The notes under the pieces were generated by a model that saw only the letters and a list, made by a program, of their open reading frames with translations, was not told the origin of the DNA and searched no databases. A program made the position numbers and the translations under genes. A DNA stretch of 34,639 bases from Rhizobium sp. (lineage in GTDB: Bacteria > Pseudomonadota > Alphaproteobacteria > Rhizobiales > Rhizobiaceae). This document shows, one piece after another, positions 19,812-29,082 of this stretch (position 1 is the first letter of the stretch; the number at the start of each line of letters is the position of its first letter). Location of the stretch: positions 1 to 34,639 of the forward strand of contig JARXAK010000032.1 in the NCBI GenBank assembly GCA_029865885.1, given 5' to 3'.

Positions 19812-20791
19812 AGCTGCCATCCCTCGACCGCACGGTAACGACCTTCAATCGGGTTCGTTACTATGCGTCGGGGATCGTCCGCCACGCCCTCCCGCGCAAC
19901 TGGTTCCTGAACCGGAGTGAGGCAATCCTGCGCGATCTGGAAGCCTCGCCCGAACTCGCCGAGCTGGTACGAAGAGCAAACTATTACAGCCGGCAGCTTC
20001 AGGGCATGCCGCAACCATCGGTCCGGCTGGACGCAGTCAATCGAGGGCAAAGCCGATACTATCTGGATCTCGACGAGTATCTGCGTTACTTCCCCCCTCA
20101 TCTCAGCATCAACTACCTCTTCGGTGACGTGACCTGGGTCCCCAACACCCCGAGTTTCGTCAAAAGCCGTCCCGTTGATGTGCCGAATGGCAACTCCGTG
20201 CTTCTCAATCTCGACAAGCTTCGGCATTTCAAGCTGTGCACCGACCCCACTCCCTGGGCGGACAAGAAGCCGATGGCAGTCTGGCGCGGGGCGCTGAACA
20301 ACCCCCTGCGCCTGGAATTGCTGCAGCGTCACCAGCACAGCAAATTCGCTGATGTCGGGCATACAGGGGAAGTCCGGGAGGGCCTCAGACCGAAGGGGTT
20401 CTTGGACCCGAAGGAGCAGATGGGCTACCGCTACATCCTGTCGATCGAGGGCTTCGACGTCGCAACCAACCTCAAATGGATCATGAGCTCCGGCAGTGTC
20501 TGCCTCATGCCGAGGGGGCGATACGAGACCTGGTTCATGGAAGCAGCCCTGGTCCCGGACAAACACTTTGTTGAAGTGCGTCCCGACTTCAGCGATCTCG
20601 AGGACAAGATCGCGAAACTCGAGGACGATCCGCAATGGGCGCGGGACGTCGTTGCCAACGCCAACGCCTATGTTGCCTCCTTCTGCGACCGGAAGACGGA
20701 GCGCAAGATTTCCCTGCTGGTGCTGCAGAAATACTTCGAAGCGACGGGGCAGCTGCCACCTTCCGCCTTCAGCCACCTCTTTTTCGGATAG
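19808..20791 (+). CDS. GT90-type (LpsA/CAP10-like) glycosyltransferase
   Basis: AVWRGALNNPLRLELLQRH...YRYILSIEGFDVATNLKWIMSSGSVCLMPRGRYETWFMEAALVPDKHFVEV is typical of the LpsA/CAP10 family. Confidence 0.82.
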   Translation: MKLPSLDRTVTTFNRVRYYASGIVRHALPRNWFLNRSEAILRDLEASPELAELVRRANYYSRQLQGMPQPSVRLDAVNRGQSRYYLDLDEYLRYFPPHLSINYLFGDVTWVPNTPSFVKSRPVDVPNGNSVLLNLDKLRHFKLCTDPTPWADKKPMAVWRGALNNPLRLELLQRHQHSKFADVGHTGEVREGLRPKGFLDPKEQMGYRYILSIEGFDVATNLKWIMSSGSVCLMPRGRYETWFMEAALVPDKHFVEVRPDFSDLEDKIAKLEDDPQWARDVVANANAYVASFCDRKTERKISLLVLQKYFEATGQLPPSAFSHLFFG

Positions 20792-20815
20792 CCAGGCGCA
20801 CGGCGCCCATCGGTT

Positions 20816-20922
20816 CTAGAGCATGTCCGGCGAAAACCAGATCGCTGCACATGCTCTATCTCCTTGTTTTCACGCAGTCCGGACGCAAAACCGCTGACGC
20901 ACTTTTGCTGGACGTGCTCTAG
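20816..20922. repeat. RIME-like rhizobial intergenic palindromic element
   Basis: Arms CTAGAGCATGTCCGGCGAAAA ... TTTTGCTGGACGTGCTCTAG around ATGCTCTATCTCCTTGTTTTCACGCAGTCCGGACGCAAAACCGCTGACGCAC; 107 bp. Confidence 0.82.
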
Positions 20923-21812
20923 TAGATGTCCGGCACGTACATATCCGCCGGCACCGGGTGGCGGATATAATCGGCGTTGCGCACGCGGGCGGGGAGCTCG
21001 ACAGTCTCCTTCGGCACATGCTCGTATGGCACCTGTTGCAGAAGATGAGCAATCATGTTGAGCCGCGCCTTTTTCTTGTCGACGGCCTGGACGACCCACC
21101 AGGGCGCCTCTGGAATATGGGTGCGCTCCAGCATCTCTTCCTTGGCGCGGGTATAGGCTTCCCAATGGACGCGGCTCTCAAGATCCATCGGCGAGAGCTT
21201 CCACTGCTTCAGCGGATCGTTGATGCGCATCCGGAAGCGGAATTCCTGTTCCTCGTCGGTGATCGAGAACCAGTATTTGACGAGAATGATCCCCGAGCGC
21301 ACCAGCATGCGCTCGAATTCCGGGACGGAGCGGAAGAACTCTTCGAGTTCATCCGGCGTGCAGAAACCCATGACACGCTCAACACCGGCGCGATTGTACC
21401 AGGAGCGGTCGAAGAGAACCATTTCGCCTGCCATCGGCAGATGCTGCACGTAACGCTGGAAATACCACTGGCTGCGTTCGCGCTCGGTCGGTGCGGGCAA
21501 TGCCACCACCCGGCAGACGCGCGGATTGAGCCGCTGCGTGACACGCTTGATCGCACCGCCCTTGCCGGCCGAATCGCGCCCCTCGAAGAGCACGACCATC
21601 TTGAGTTTCTTGTATTGCACCCAGTCCTGCAGGCGGACCAGTTCGTGCTGCAGGCGGAAGAGCTCGCGAAAATAGACCCTGCGGTCGATTGTCGGCTCCG
21701 ACATACCGTCAGCAACCAGCTGGTCCAGCCGATCCTCGTCGAGTTGCTGCTCCAGTTCCTCGTCGAAGCTGTCGAGGATTTCGGTCTTGATGCGATGGAT
21801 GTCTTCGTTCAT
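20919..21812 (-). CDS. ppk2: Polyphosphate kinase 2
   Basis: VVLFEGRDSAGKGGAIKRVTQRLNPRVCRVVALPAPTERERSQWYFQRYVQHLP and LFDRSWYNRAGVERVMGFC motifs; start MNEDIHRIK. Confidence 0.93.
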   Translation of the reverse strand: MNEDIHRIKTEILDSFDEELEQQLDEDRLDQLVADGMSEPTIDRRVYFRELFRLQHELVRLQDWVQYKKLKMVVLFEGRDSAGKGGAIKRVTQRLNPRVCRVVALPAPTERERSQWYFQRYVQHLPMAGEMVLFDRSWYNRAGVERVMGFCTPDELEEFFRSVPEFERMLVRSGIILVKYWFSITDEEQEFRFRMRINDPLKQWKLSPMDLESRVHWEAYTRAKEEMLERTHIPEAPWWVVQAVDKKKARLNMIAHLLQQVPYEHVPKETVELPARVRNADYIRHPVPADMYVPDIY

Positions 21813-22144
21813 GGCGCGGGTTCCGAAAAGACGTGCGATAGTCCCGATGATCAAGCATGCTTGCACGACTGCTTCATGACAGGCGGTGTCACAGGGCGCG
21901 CGAGGCAATTGCCGACATCAGCGAAAACTGGTATGACGCCGCTCATGGGATCGAAATTCGGATGCCTCGCGAACCAGTTCATCGTGCTGCAGGACCACAA
22001 GCGTCTGCCGGCACGCTTCTTCGCGCGCGTTCAAGGGGCCCTGGCGAGCCTTCGCGGCTGACCGCCTCAGGCCGTGAAGCCGGCCTCAATGCCTCCTTTA
22101 AAAATCAAAATCCCATTTTCCTCAGTCTGGATGGAACTTAACCC

Positions 22145-23554
22145 ATGAGCGCACCTCGCACCCTTTACGACAAGATCTGGGACGACCACGTCGTCGATCG
22201 CCAGGATGACGGCACCTGTCTCCTCTACATCGACCGTCACCTCGTTCACGAAGTGACGAGCCCCCAAGCCTTCGAAGGTCTGCGCATGACCGGCCGCAAG
22301 GTCCGCGCGCCGCAGAAGACGCTGGCCGTGGTCGACCACAACGTGCCGACCTCGCCGGACCGCCACCTCGGCATCAAGAACGAGGAGAGCCGCATCCAGG
22401 TTGAGGCGCTCGCCAACAACGCGGCCGAATTCGGCGTCGAATACTACTCGGCCTCCGACAAGCGCCAGGGCATCGTGCACATTGTCGGTCCGGAACAGGG
22501 CTTCACCCTGCCCGGCATGACCATCGTCTGTGGTGACAGCCACACCTCGACGCACGGCGCCTTCGGCGCGCTGGCGCATGGTATCGGTACGTCGGAAGTC
22601 GAGCACGTTCTCGCGACCCAGACGCTGATCCAGAAGAAGGCGAAGAACATGCTGGTGCGTGTCGACGGGAAGTTGCCCGAAGGCGTCACGGCAAAGGACA
22701 TCATCCTCGCGATCATCGGCGAGATCGGCACGGCCGGCGGCACCGGTCATGTCATCGAATTCGCCGGCGAAGCCATCGAGGCGCTTTCGATGGAAGGCCG
22801 CATGACCGTCTGCAACATGACGATCGAAGGTGGCGCCCGCGCAGGTCTCATCGCGCCTGATGAAAAGACCTTCGAATACATCAAGGGCAAGCCGCGCGCT
22901 CCAAAGGGTGAAGCCCTTGAACAGGCGATCGCCTACTGGAAGACGCTGAAGTCCGACGAAGGCGCCCATTTCGACCGCGTCGTCGTGCTCGATGCGGCGA
23001 ACCTGCCGCCGATCGTTTCCTGGGGCTCCTCGCCGGAAGACGTCGTCTCCGTTCAGGGCGTCGTGCCAAACCCGGACGAGATCGCGGATGAGAACAAGCG
23101 CACCTCCAAGTGGCGTGCGCTGGACTATATGGGCCTGAAGCCGGGCACCAAGATCACCGACATTGCCATCGACCGCGTCTTCATCGGCTCCTGCACCAAT
23201 GGCCGTATCGAAGACCTGCGCGAAGTGGCCAAGGTCGTTGAGGGCAAGACCGTGGCCTCGACCGTCTCGGCGATGATCGTTCCGGGTTCGGGCCTCGTGA
23301 AGGAACAGGCGGAAGCCGAAGGCCTGGACAAGATCTTCAAGGCCGCCGGCTTCGACTGGCGCGAGCCGGGCTGCTCGATGTGCCTCGCGATGAACGATGA
23401 CCGCCTGAAGCCGGGCGAGCGCTGCGCTTCGACCTCGAACCGCAACTTCGAGGGACGCCAGGGCTTCAAGGGCCGCACCCATCTGGTATCGCCTGCCATG
23501 GCAGCCGCAGCCGCCATTGCCGGCCACTTCGTTGATATCCGCGATTTCTCGTAA
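22145..23554 (+). CDS. leuC: 3-isopropylmalate dehydratase large subunit
   Basis: [62 protein letters not shown] and [11 protein letters not shown] motifs. Confidence 0.97.
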   Translation: MSAPRTLYDKIWDDHVVDRQDDGTCLLYIDRHLVHEVTSPQAFEGLRMTGRKVRAPQKTLAVVDHNVPTSPDRHLGIKNEESRIQVEALANNAAEFGVEYYSASDKRQGIVHIVGPEQGFTLPGMTIVCGDSHTSTHGAFGALAHGIGTSEVEHVLATQTLIQKKAKNMLVRVDGKLPEGVTAKDIILAIIGEIGTAGGTGHVIEFAGEAIEALSMEGRMTVCNMTIEGGARAGLIAPDEKTFEYIKGKPRAPKGEALEQAIAYWKTLKSDEGAHFDRVVVLDAANLPPIVSWGSSPEDVVSVQGVVPNPDEIADENKRTSKWRALDYMGLKPGTKITDIAIDRVFIGSCTNGRIEDLREVAKVVEGKTVASTVSAMIVPGSGLVKEQAEAEGLDKIFKAAGFDWREPGCSMCLAMNDDRLKPGERCASTSNRNFEGRQGFKGRTHLVSPAMAAAAAIAGHFVDIRDFS

Positions 23555-23582
23555 GCCGCAGGCAAACTTGACGTGACATCAG

Positions 23583-23615
23583 CCGCCCGCTGCTCAAGCG
23601 GGCGGTTTCTTTTTG
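23583..23615 (+). terminator. Intrinsic terminator after leuC
   Basis: CCGCCCGC-TGCTCAA-GCGGGCGG-TTTCTTTTT. Confidence 0.8.
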
Positions 23616-23739
23616 CCTGCCCGGTTGCAAACATGACCGAAGCGACTATCGTCGCACTGTTACAAAACTGTCATATGCCGCCTTGCAGGTCTCCCATGAA
23701 CATCCGTGATTTCGCACCCTCGACCCGCAGGCAGCGGTC

Positions 23740-24570
23740 GTGAGCACCGTTGCCGTCTGCCTCGCGCTTCTTGCTGCGATTCTGCATGCGAGCTGGAATG
23801 CCTTTCTTCGAACCGGTGCAGATCGGCTCTGGTCGATCACCGTCATGAGCCTCGCCGGCAGCGTCATCTGCCTGCCCTTCCTGTTCATACTGCCGATCCC
23901 CGGATCCGCTGCATGGCCCTATATCCTGCTGTCGGCAGGCCTGCAGGTGGGCTACAGCCTGTTTCTCGTCGCAGCCTATCGCCATGGGGAGCTTGGTCAG
24001 GTCTACCCGATCGTGCGTGGCACAGTGCCGCTGCTGGTGACCCTCGGCGGCTTTCTCTTCTTCGGCGAGGTCTTGGGCTCGTGGCAGACCCTCGGCGTCT
24101 TGCTGATTGCGACCGGCATCATGAGCCTGTCACTTGGCAAGACCCGGGCTGCGACCTCGTCGATCCTGTTTGCCCTGACGACGGGGCTGATTATCGCCTG
24201 CTATTCGACGGTCGATTCGCGTGGCGTGAAGCTGGTCGAACAACCCATCGCCTATGCGCTCTGGGTGTTGTTTCTCTTTGGCATCATGATCACGATCGCC
24301 TTCATGATCAGCCGCCGCGGCCTCGTCGTCGACCTGAAGTCACCCGTGACCTGGAAGGCAGTCGGTGGCGGCGTGGTGGCCATGCTCGCCTATGGCCTCG
24401 TGGTGGTCGCCTATGCCCATGCGCCGGCGGGATTGGTCACGGCCGTGCGCGAGACTAGCGTCGTCTTTGCGGTCTTGATCGGTGCCCTCGTCCTGGGCGA
24501 ACCGCTGACGCTCCGCCGCCTGCTGGCCTGCCTGATCGTGGCTGGCGGCGCCATCAGCGTCAGTCTGTAA
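23740..24570 (+). CDS. EamA/DMT-superfamily transporter
   Basis: Hydrophobic multi-TM ORF; LAAILHASWNAFLR, YPIVRGTVPLLVTLGGFLFFGE and FAVLIGALVLGEPLTLRRLLACLIVAGGA; GTG start. Confidence 0.88.
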   Translation: MSTVAVCLALLAAILHASWNAFLRTGADRLWSITVMSLAGSVICLPFLFILPIPGSAAWPYILLSAGLQVGYSLFLVAAYRHGELGQVYPIVRGTVPLLVTLGGFLFFGEVLGSWQTLGVLLIATGIMSLSLGKTRAATSSILFALTTGLIIACYSTVDSRGVKLVEQPIAYALWVLFLFGIMITIAFMISRRGLVVDLKSPVTWKAVGGGVVAMLAYGLVVVAYAHAPAGLVTAVRETSVVFAVLIGALVLGEPLTLRRLLACLIVAGGAISVSL

Positions 24571-24582
24571 CGCTTGAGGCTC

Positions 24583-24617
24583 AAGCTTGGGGCTTGAGTA
24601 GCAACGGAACAGAAAAC
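24583..24617. repeat. Left arm of inverted repeat flanking the VOC gene
   Basis: AAGCTTGGGGCTTGAGTAGCAACGGAACAGAAAAC; about 32/35 matches with the reverse complement of 25234-25267. Confidence 0.88.
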
Positions 24618-24795
24618 GCACATAAGGGATGCAGGCTTTGCAGAAACATGACGGCAAGGAGTTTGGCGGCTATAGGTTTCTGCACGGGTATCTATGAGTA
24701 TCGGCGGCGTATCCGGGTTGTTGGCGATCAGTTCCGTGCCGTCACATCAAACCGGAGTTTGCTACAAAGGCTAGTACCCCGAAATCGGAGGACGA

Positions 24796-25194
24796 ATGCT
24801 ACATCATGCTTCATTAGGCGTTTCCGATATCGAGCGTGCCGCTGCATTTTACGACGCGGCTCTTGGCTCACTTGGATATGTGCGGGTTTGGGAAGATCTG
24901 CGGCCGGGAGAAGCCGACCAGGCGGTCGGCTATGGGCCCGAGGGCGGCGGCGATAAGCTTGCCATCAAGTTTAGGCCAGAGGAGCAACGGCCGCCGGGCC
25001 CAGGCTTTCATCTTGCTTTCGCAGCGCCAGACAGGAATTCCGTCGCCGCTTTTCACAAAGCAGCGCTTAAGCACGGCGGTAGAGACAACGGTGGTCCGGG
25101 ACTGCGAGCCCACTACGGACCAAACTATTACGCCGCCTTCGTGATCGACCCAGACGGACATCACATCGAGGCCGTGTTCAATTCGGCACCTTGA
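24796..25194 (+). CDS. VOC (glyoxalase/bleomycin-resistance) family protein
   Basis: MLHHASLGVSDIERAAAFYDAALGSLGYVRV ... YYAAFVIDPDGHHIEAVF. Confidence 0.9.
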   Translation: MLHHASLGVSDIERAAAFYDAALGSLGYVRVWEDLRPGEADQAVGYGPEGGGDKLAIKFRPEEQRPPGPGFHLAFAAPDRNSVAAFHKAALKHGGRDNGGPGLRAHYGPNYYAAFVIDPDGHHIEAVFNSAP

Positions 25195-25233
25195 CCCACG
25201 GATGAGAGCAGCGATTCAGCGAAGCGTATCTAG

Positions 25234-25267
25234 GTTTTCTGCTCCGTTGCTACTCAAACCCCAGCTT
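25234..25267. repeat. Right arm of inverted repeat flanking the VOC gene
   Basis: GTTTTCTGCTCCGTTGCTACTCAAACCCCAGCTT; complementary to the left arm, 15-nt uninterrupted core TTGAGTAGCAACGGA. Confidence 0.88.
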
Positions 25268-25303
25268 CAGCAGCCAAAATCACCATCCGAAGTCCAGACA
25301 TGC

Positions 25304-25328
25304 AAAAGGCCCGGACGAACCGGGCCTT
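25304..25328 (-). terminator. Intrinsic terminator after rplS
   Basis: Minus strand AAGGCCCGG-TTCGT-CCGGGCCTTTTGC. Confidence 0.8.
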
Positions 25329-25369
25329 CGCAAAGTCTATAATGCAGGACGAAAGTCCGGCTGGTCGGC

Positions 25370-25906
25370 TTATTCAGCCGATGTTTCTGCTGCGGCAGCG
25401 GCTTCAGCGGCAGCGGCCTTTTCAGCGGCTTCGGCAGCTGCCTTTTCGGCGGCCAGTGCCTGTGCTGCTGCGACCTTCTCGGCTTCCAGACGTGCCTTTT
25501 CTTCGGCAACGGCGGCGCGCTCGGCGTCGTTCAGCTTGCGGGCGCGGGTGCCGGTGTTCTCAACGATACGAGCCGACTTGCCGCGACGATCGCGCAGGTA
25601 GTAGAGCTTGGCGCGACGGACCTTACCGCGGCGAACGATTTCGACGCCTTCGACGAGCGGCGAGTAAACCGGGAATACGCGCTCGACGCCTTCGCCGTAG
25701 GAGATCTTGCGAACCGTGAAGCTCTCGTTGATGCCAGCGCCCGAACGAGCGATGCAAACGCCTTCATAGGCCTGCACGCGGGTACGGTTGCCTTCCTTGA
25801 CGGTGACGTTGACGCGCAGCGTGTCGCCCGGGGAGAATTCCGGAAGCTTGCGCTTGGCTTCGATCTTGGCGGCCTGTTCGGCTTCCAGCTGCTGAATGAT
25901 GTTCAT
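25370..25906 (-). CDS. rplS: 50S ribosomal protein L19 with Ala/Glu/Lys-rich C-terminal extension
   Basis: [60 protein letters not shown]; low-complexity tail after about residue 128. Confidence 0.96.
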   Translation of the reverse strand: MNIIQQLEAEQAAKIEAKRKLPEFSPGDTLRVNVTVKEGNRTRVQAYEGVCIARSGAGINESFTVRKISYGEGVERVFPVYSPLVEGVEIVRRGKVRRAKLYYLRDRRGKSARIVENTGTRARKLNDAERAAVAEEKARLEAEKVAAAQALAAEKAAAEAAEKAAAAEAAAAAETSAE

Positions 25907-26183
25907 GTCTAACCTCGGTTTTCTTCTGAATCAGCCAGAGCGCTCAACGATGATCCCCAGGCTTAAAGCCGCAGGATATTGACCCTGATGGGTCGGAGCG
26001 AATTCGCAGTTCTTTGTTGTGGCAGACGGGCATACGCCCATTTCCGAGGCGGCCAATACACCAAGACGGTCCGCTTGTCACCCCTGGGGTGGTGAATTTT
26101 TGCATGCCCGATCCCGTGGGAAGCCTTGCAGCGCAGGAACTCTCCTCCTATCACGGTCCCTCTTTCTGGAGGAGAAGGTTCTG

Positions 26184-26930
26184 ATGTCGATGGCTCTGAT
26201 CGCCCTGCTCTTTGTCGCAGGCTTCCTGTCTGGCGCGGTCAATGCGATCGCCGGGGGCGGCACCTTCCTGACATTTGGTGCCCTGACGCTCGCGGGCGTT
26301 CCGCCGATCAGCGCCAATGCGACCTCGTCGATCATCCAGTTTCCCGGCTACATCACCTCAACGCTCGCCTATGGCAAGGAACTGAAGGCCATGGGGCGCG
26401 GGGCCTGGATCCTTGCAGCCGTCTCGGCTGTCGGCGCTCTGGGCGGCGCGCTCTTCCTCATCTCGCTGTCGAACCCCTCCTTCCGCGCCATGGTGCCATG
26501 GCTGCTGCTCGGCGCGACCCTGATCTTTGCGGCAGGCCCGAAACTCCGGCCGAAAACCAAGGGCGAGAGCCATCCGGCAAGTCCGCTGGGCCTGACGCTC
26601 CAGGGCGCCACCTCATTTTATGGCGGGTTCTTCGGCGCCGGCATGGGCATCATGATGTTGGCGTCGCTCGGCCTTGCGAGCGGCGGCGATTATCATCGTC
26701 TCAATGCGCTGAAGAACTTCCTGTCGATCGTGATTGCCGCTGTCGCAATCCTCGTCTTCGTCGGGGCAGGCGCGATTTCCTGGCTGCATGCCGTGATCAT
26801 GATCCCGGCGGTGGCAGCTGGGGGATATGCCGGCGTGGCGGTTGCAAAGAAGGTCCCCCAGGCGATCCTGCGCTGGGTCGTCGTGGCGGCAGGGCTGGCG
26901 CTCGCCGTCTATTACTTCTTCACCGGTTGA
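26184..26930 (+). CDS. TSUP (TauE/SafE) family membrane protein
   Basis: [41 protein letters not shown] and [26 protein letters not shown] precedes the ATG. Confidence 0.9.
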   Translation: MSMALIALLFVAGFLSGAVNAIAGGGTFLTFGALTLAGVPPISANATSSIIQFPGYITSTLAYGKELKAMGRGAWILAAVSAVGALGGALFLISLSNPSFRAMVPWLLLGATLIFAAGPKLRPKTKGESHPASPLGLTLQGATSFYGGFFGAGMGIMMLASLGLASGGDYHRLNALKNFLSIVIAAVAILVFVGAGAISWLHAVIMIPAVAAGGYAGVAVAKKVPQAILRWVVVAAGLALAVYYFFTG

Positions 26931-27604
26931 GCCGGCAGAAGATCGGGACGCCGTTCGCGGGTGAGCGCAACCGCCTGCGCATGGCGCCATTTCTCGATGG
27001 CCGCATGATTGCCTGAGGTCAGCACCTCGGGGATCTCCCGCTCCTCAAAGACCTGCGGGCGGGTATATTGCGGGTGCTCGAGCAGACCACCCTCGAAGCT
27101 TTCATGCACGCCGGAAAGCTGGTTGCCCATGACGCCGGGGAGAATGCGCACGACCGCATCGAGCAGGGTCAGCGCCGCAGGCTCCCCGCCGGACAGAATA
27201 TAGTCGCCAATGGAAACCTCTTCGAGCTGGCGCGCATCGATCACCCGCTGGTCGACGCCTTCGAAGCGACCGCAGACGATCACCACGCCCTCGCCTTCCG
27301 CCAATGCGCGAACCCGCTCCTGGGTCAGCGGTCGGCCACGTGGGCTCATTAACAGGCGCGGGCGTCCATCGTCGGCTATGGAATCGATGGCCCGCGCCAG
27401 GACATCGGGGCGCAGCACCATGCCGGCGCCACCGCCAGACGGCGTATCGTCGACGCTGCGATGTTTGTCCTCGGCGAAATCGCGGATCTGGACCGCTTCG
27501 ATCGACCAGTCGCCACGCTCCAGCGCGCGGCCCGCAAGTGCCAAACCGAGATGCCCCGGAAACATGTCCGGGTAGAGCGTCAGAATGGAAGCCTTGAACG
27601 GCAT
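26912..27604 (-). CDS. trmD: tRNA (guanine-N1)-methyltransferase
   Basis: [63 protein letters not shown] and [19 protein letters not shown] at 27610 is an alternative start. Confidence 0.96.
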   Translation of the reverse strand: MPFKASILTLYPDMFPGHLGLALAGRALERGDWSIEAVQIRDFAEDKHRSVDDTPSGGGAGMVLRPDVLARAIDSIADDGRPRLLMSPRGRPLTQERVRALAEGEGVVIVCGRFEGVDQRVIDARQLEEVSIGDYILSGGEPAALTLLDAVVRILPGVMGNQLSGVHESFEGGLLEHPQYTRPQVFEEREIPEVLTSGNHAAIEKWRHAQAVALTRERRPDLLPAQPVKK

Positions 27605-27610
27605 GGGCAC

Positions 27611-28189
27611 TCAGCGACCGTTGTTGGGACGCGGCTTGCCGCCGGCATTGCCGTAAGGCTTTTCTTCGCCATCGTCCTTCAGACCCGCTGCAATGGGATC
27701 AACCAGCAGGCGACCGCCTTCGAGATCGATCTCCAGCACGGCGGCTTCGGAGAAGGGAATGAGCACGGGCCGTTTGCCGGGGCCCTTGAGCTCCAGCAGA
27801 TCGCCGGCGCCGAAATCATAGACGGCGGTCACCGCACCATAGTGGTTGTTTTCCGCGTCATAGACCTCGAGCCCTTCGAGATCGGCATAGTAGAATTCGT
27901 CTTCGTCCAGATCGTCGTCCGGCAGCGCGTCGCGATCGACGAAAAGCTCGGTGCCGTTCAGCACCTCCGCAGCATTGCGGTCGTTCACGCCGCGGAAACG
28001 CACGATGGCGACCGTCTTGCCATCGCGGATTTCGAGGATCTCGAACTTGCGGCCGTCTGCCGCGTAGAGAACACCATAATCGCCGAGGCCGAGCGGATCC
28101 TCGGTAAAGGTCTTGACCCGCACCTCACCCCTAAGCCCCTGGGCGGCACCGATCACGGCCATCAGTATCGGGTTTTCAAGCTTGCTCAT
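27611..28189 (-). CDS. rimM: 16S rRNA processing protein RimM
   Basis: [40 protein letters not shown] and [21 protein letters not shown] motifs. Confidence 0.94.
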   Translation of the reverse strand: MSKLENPILMAVIGAAQGLRGEVRVKTFTEDPLGLGDYGVLYAADGRKFEILEIRDGKTVAIVRFRGVNDRNAAEVLNGTELFVDRDALPDDDLDEDEFYYADLEGLEVYDAENNHYGAVTAVYDFGAGDLLELKGPGKRPVLIPFSEAAVLEIDLEGGRLLVDPIAAGLKDDGEEKPYGNAGGKPRPNNGR

Positions 28190-28255
28190 CGGTGAGAACG
28201 GTCCTGCACATGCATCGGTTCGACATTCCTTTTAGGCGGAACGGCGGGGAAAGAA

Positions 28256-28291
28256 AACGCAAAAACGGGCGGTGGGATGACCCACCGCCCG
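28256..28291 (-). terminator. Strong intrinsic terminator between rpsP and rimM
   Basis: Minus strand CGGGCGGTGGG-TCAT-CCCACCGCCCG-TTTTTGCG; 11-bp perfect stem. Confidence 0.87.
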
Positions 28292-28312
28292 CTGGAACCG
28301 GCTTTATGCCGA

Positions 28313-28687
28313 TTATTCTGCAGCGGCTTCCGAAGCGGCGGCAGCAGCGTCAGCTGCCTTCTGTGCCTTCTCGGCAGCGCGCTCCTGGGCCTTCTTGCCC
28401 GGCTTTGCCTTGTCCGGGTTGCTGCGGGCAGCGCGCTCGGCGAGACCGGCTTCTGCCATGAAGCGCAGAACGCGGTCGGTCGGCTGTGCGCCCTTGGCAA
28501 CCCAGGCCTTGATGGCGTCTACATCAAGCTCGACGCGCTTTTCGCTGTCCTTGCCGAGCATCGGGTTCCAGGAACCGACCTTGTCGAGGAAACGGCCGTC
28601 GCGCGGTGCGCGGGCGTCGGCAACGACGATCTGGTAGTACGGGCGCTTCTTGGAACCACCGCGGGCGAGACGAATCTTGAGGGACAT
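28313..28687 (-). CDS. rpsP: 30S ribosomal protein S16 with Ala-rich C-terminal tail
   Basis: [44 protein letters not shown]. Confidence 0.97.
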   Translation of the reverse strand: MSLKIRLARGGSKKRPYYQIVVADARAPRDGRFLDKVGSWNPMLGKDSEKRVELDVDAIKAWVAKGAQPTDRVLRFMAEAGLAERAARSNPDKAKPGKKAQERAAEKAQKAADAAAAASEAAAE

Positions 28688-28751
28688 GTGAATACTCCTT
28701 GAGGTTTAGTTCAGGTCGCCGCAGCAAACCCTGTTCTTGTTGAGGCCGCCG

Positions 28752-29072
28752 TCAGGCGGTCTTTTCGGTAACACCGCCATGTTCGGCGGCAATGGCTTCA
28801 TGATGCCGGATGACTTCGGTGATGATGAAGTTCAGGAACTTCTCGGCGAAATCCGGGTCCAGATTGGCATCCTGAGCCAGACGGCGCAGGCGGGTAATCT
28901 GGTATTCCTCGCGCGCCGGATCGGCGGGCGGCAATTCGTGGGTGGCCTTCAGCACGCCGACGGCCTTGGTGCAGCGGAAACGTTCCGCCAGCATGTGGAC
29001 CAGCGCCGCGTCGATATTGTCGATCGACTGGCGGTAGCCGGACAGTTGCTCCTTGACGGACGGATCGATCAT
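28752..29072 (-). CDS. Chorismate mutase (AroQ type)
   Basis: YRQSIDNIDAALVHMLAERFRCTKAVGVLKATHELPPADPAREEYQITRLRRLA; start MIDPSVKEQ. Confidence 0.9.
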   Translation of the reverse strand: MIDPSVKEQLSGYRQSIDNIDAALVHMLAERFRCTKAVGVLKATHELPPADPAREEYQITRLRRLAQDANLDPDFAEKFLNFIITEVIRHHEAIAAEHGGVTEKTA

Positions 29073-29082
29073 AGGCCCCTCC

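Noticed and set aside
20958-22061. 367-aa plus-strand ORF antisense to ppk2
   Set aside because: Mostly the shadow of ppk2; only the last about 43 codons outside the gene were kept as a weak lead.
22067-23527. 486-aa minus-strand ORF antisense to leuC
   Set aside because: Shadow ORF; leuC motifs are clear on the + strand.
24868-25164. Minus-strand ORF inside the VOC interval considered as a transposase remnant
   Set aside because: Sequence is just the antisense of the VOC gene with no transposase-like motif.
24583-25267. VOC cassette as an integron gene cassette with attC sites
   Set aside because: No GTTRRRY/RYYYAAC core-site arrangement or integrase; the symmetry is two inverted arms around the gene, not a single folded attC.
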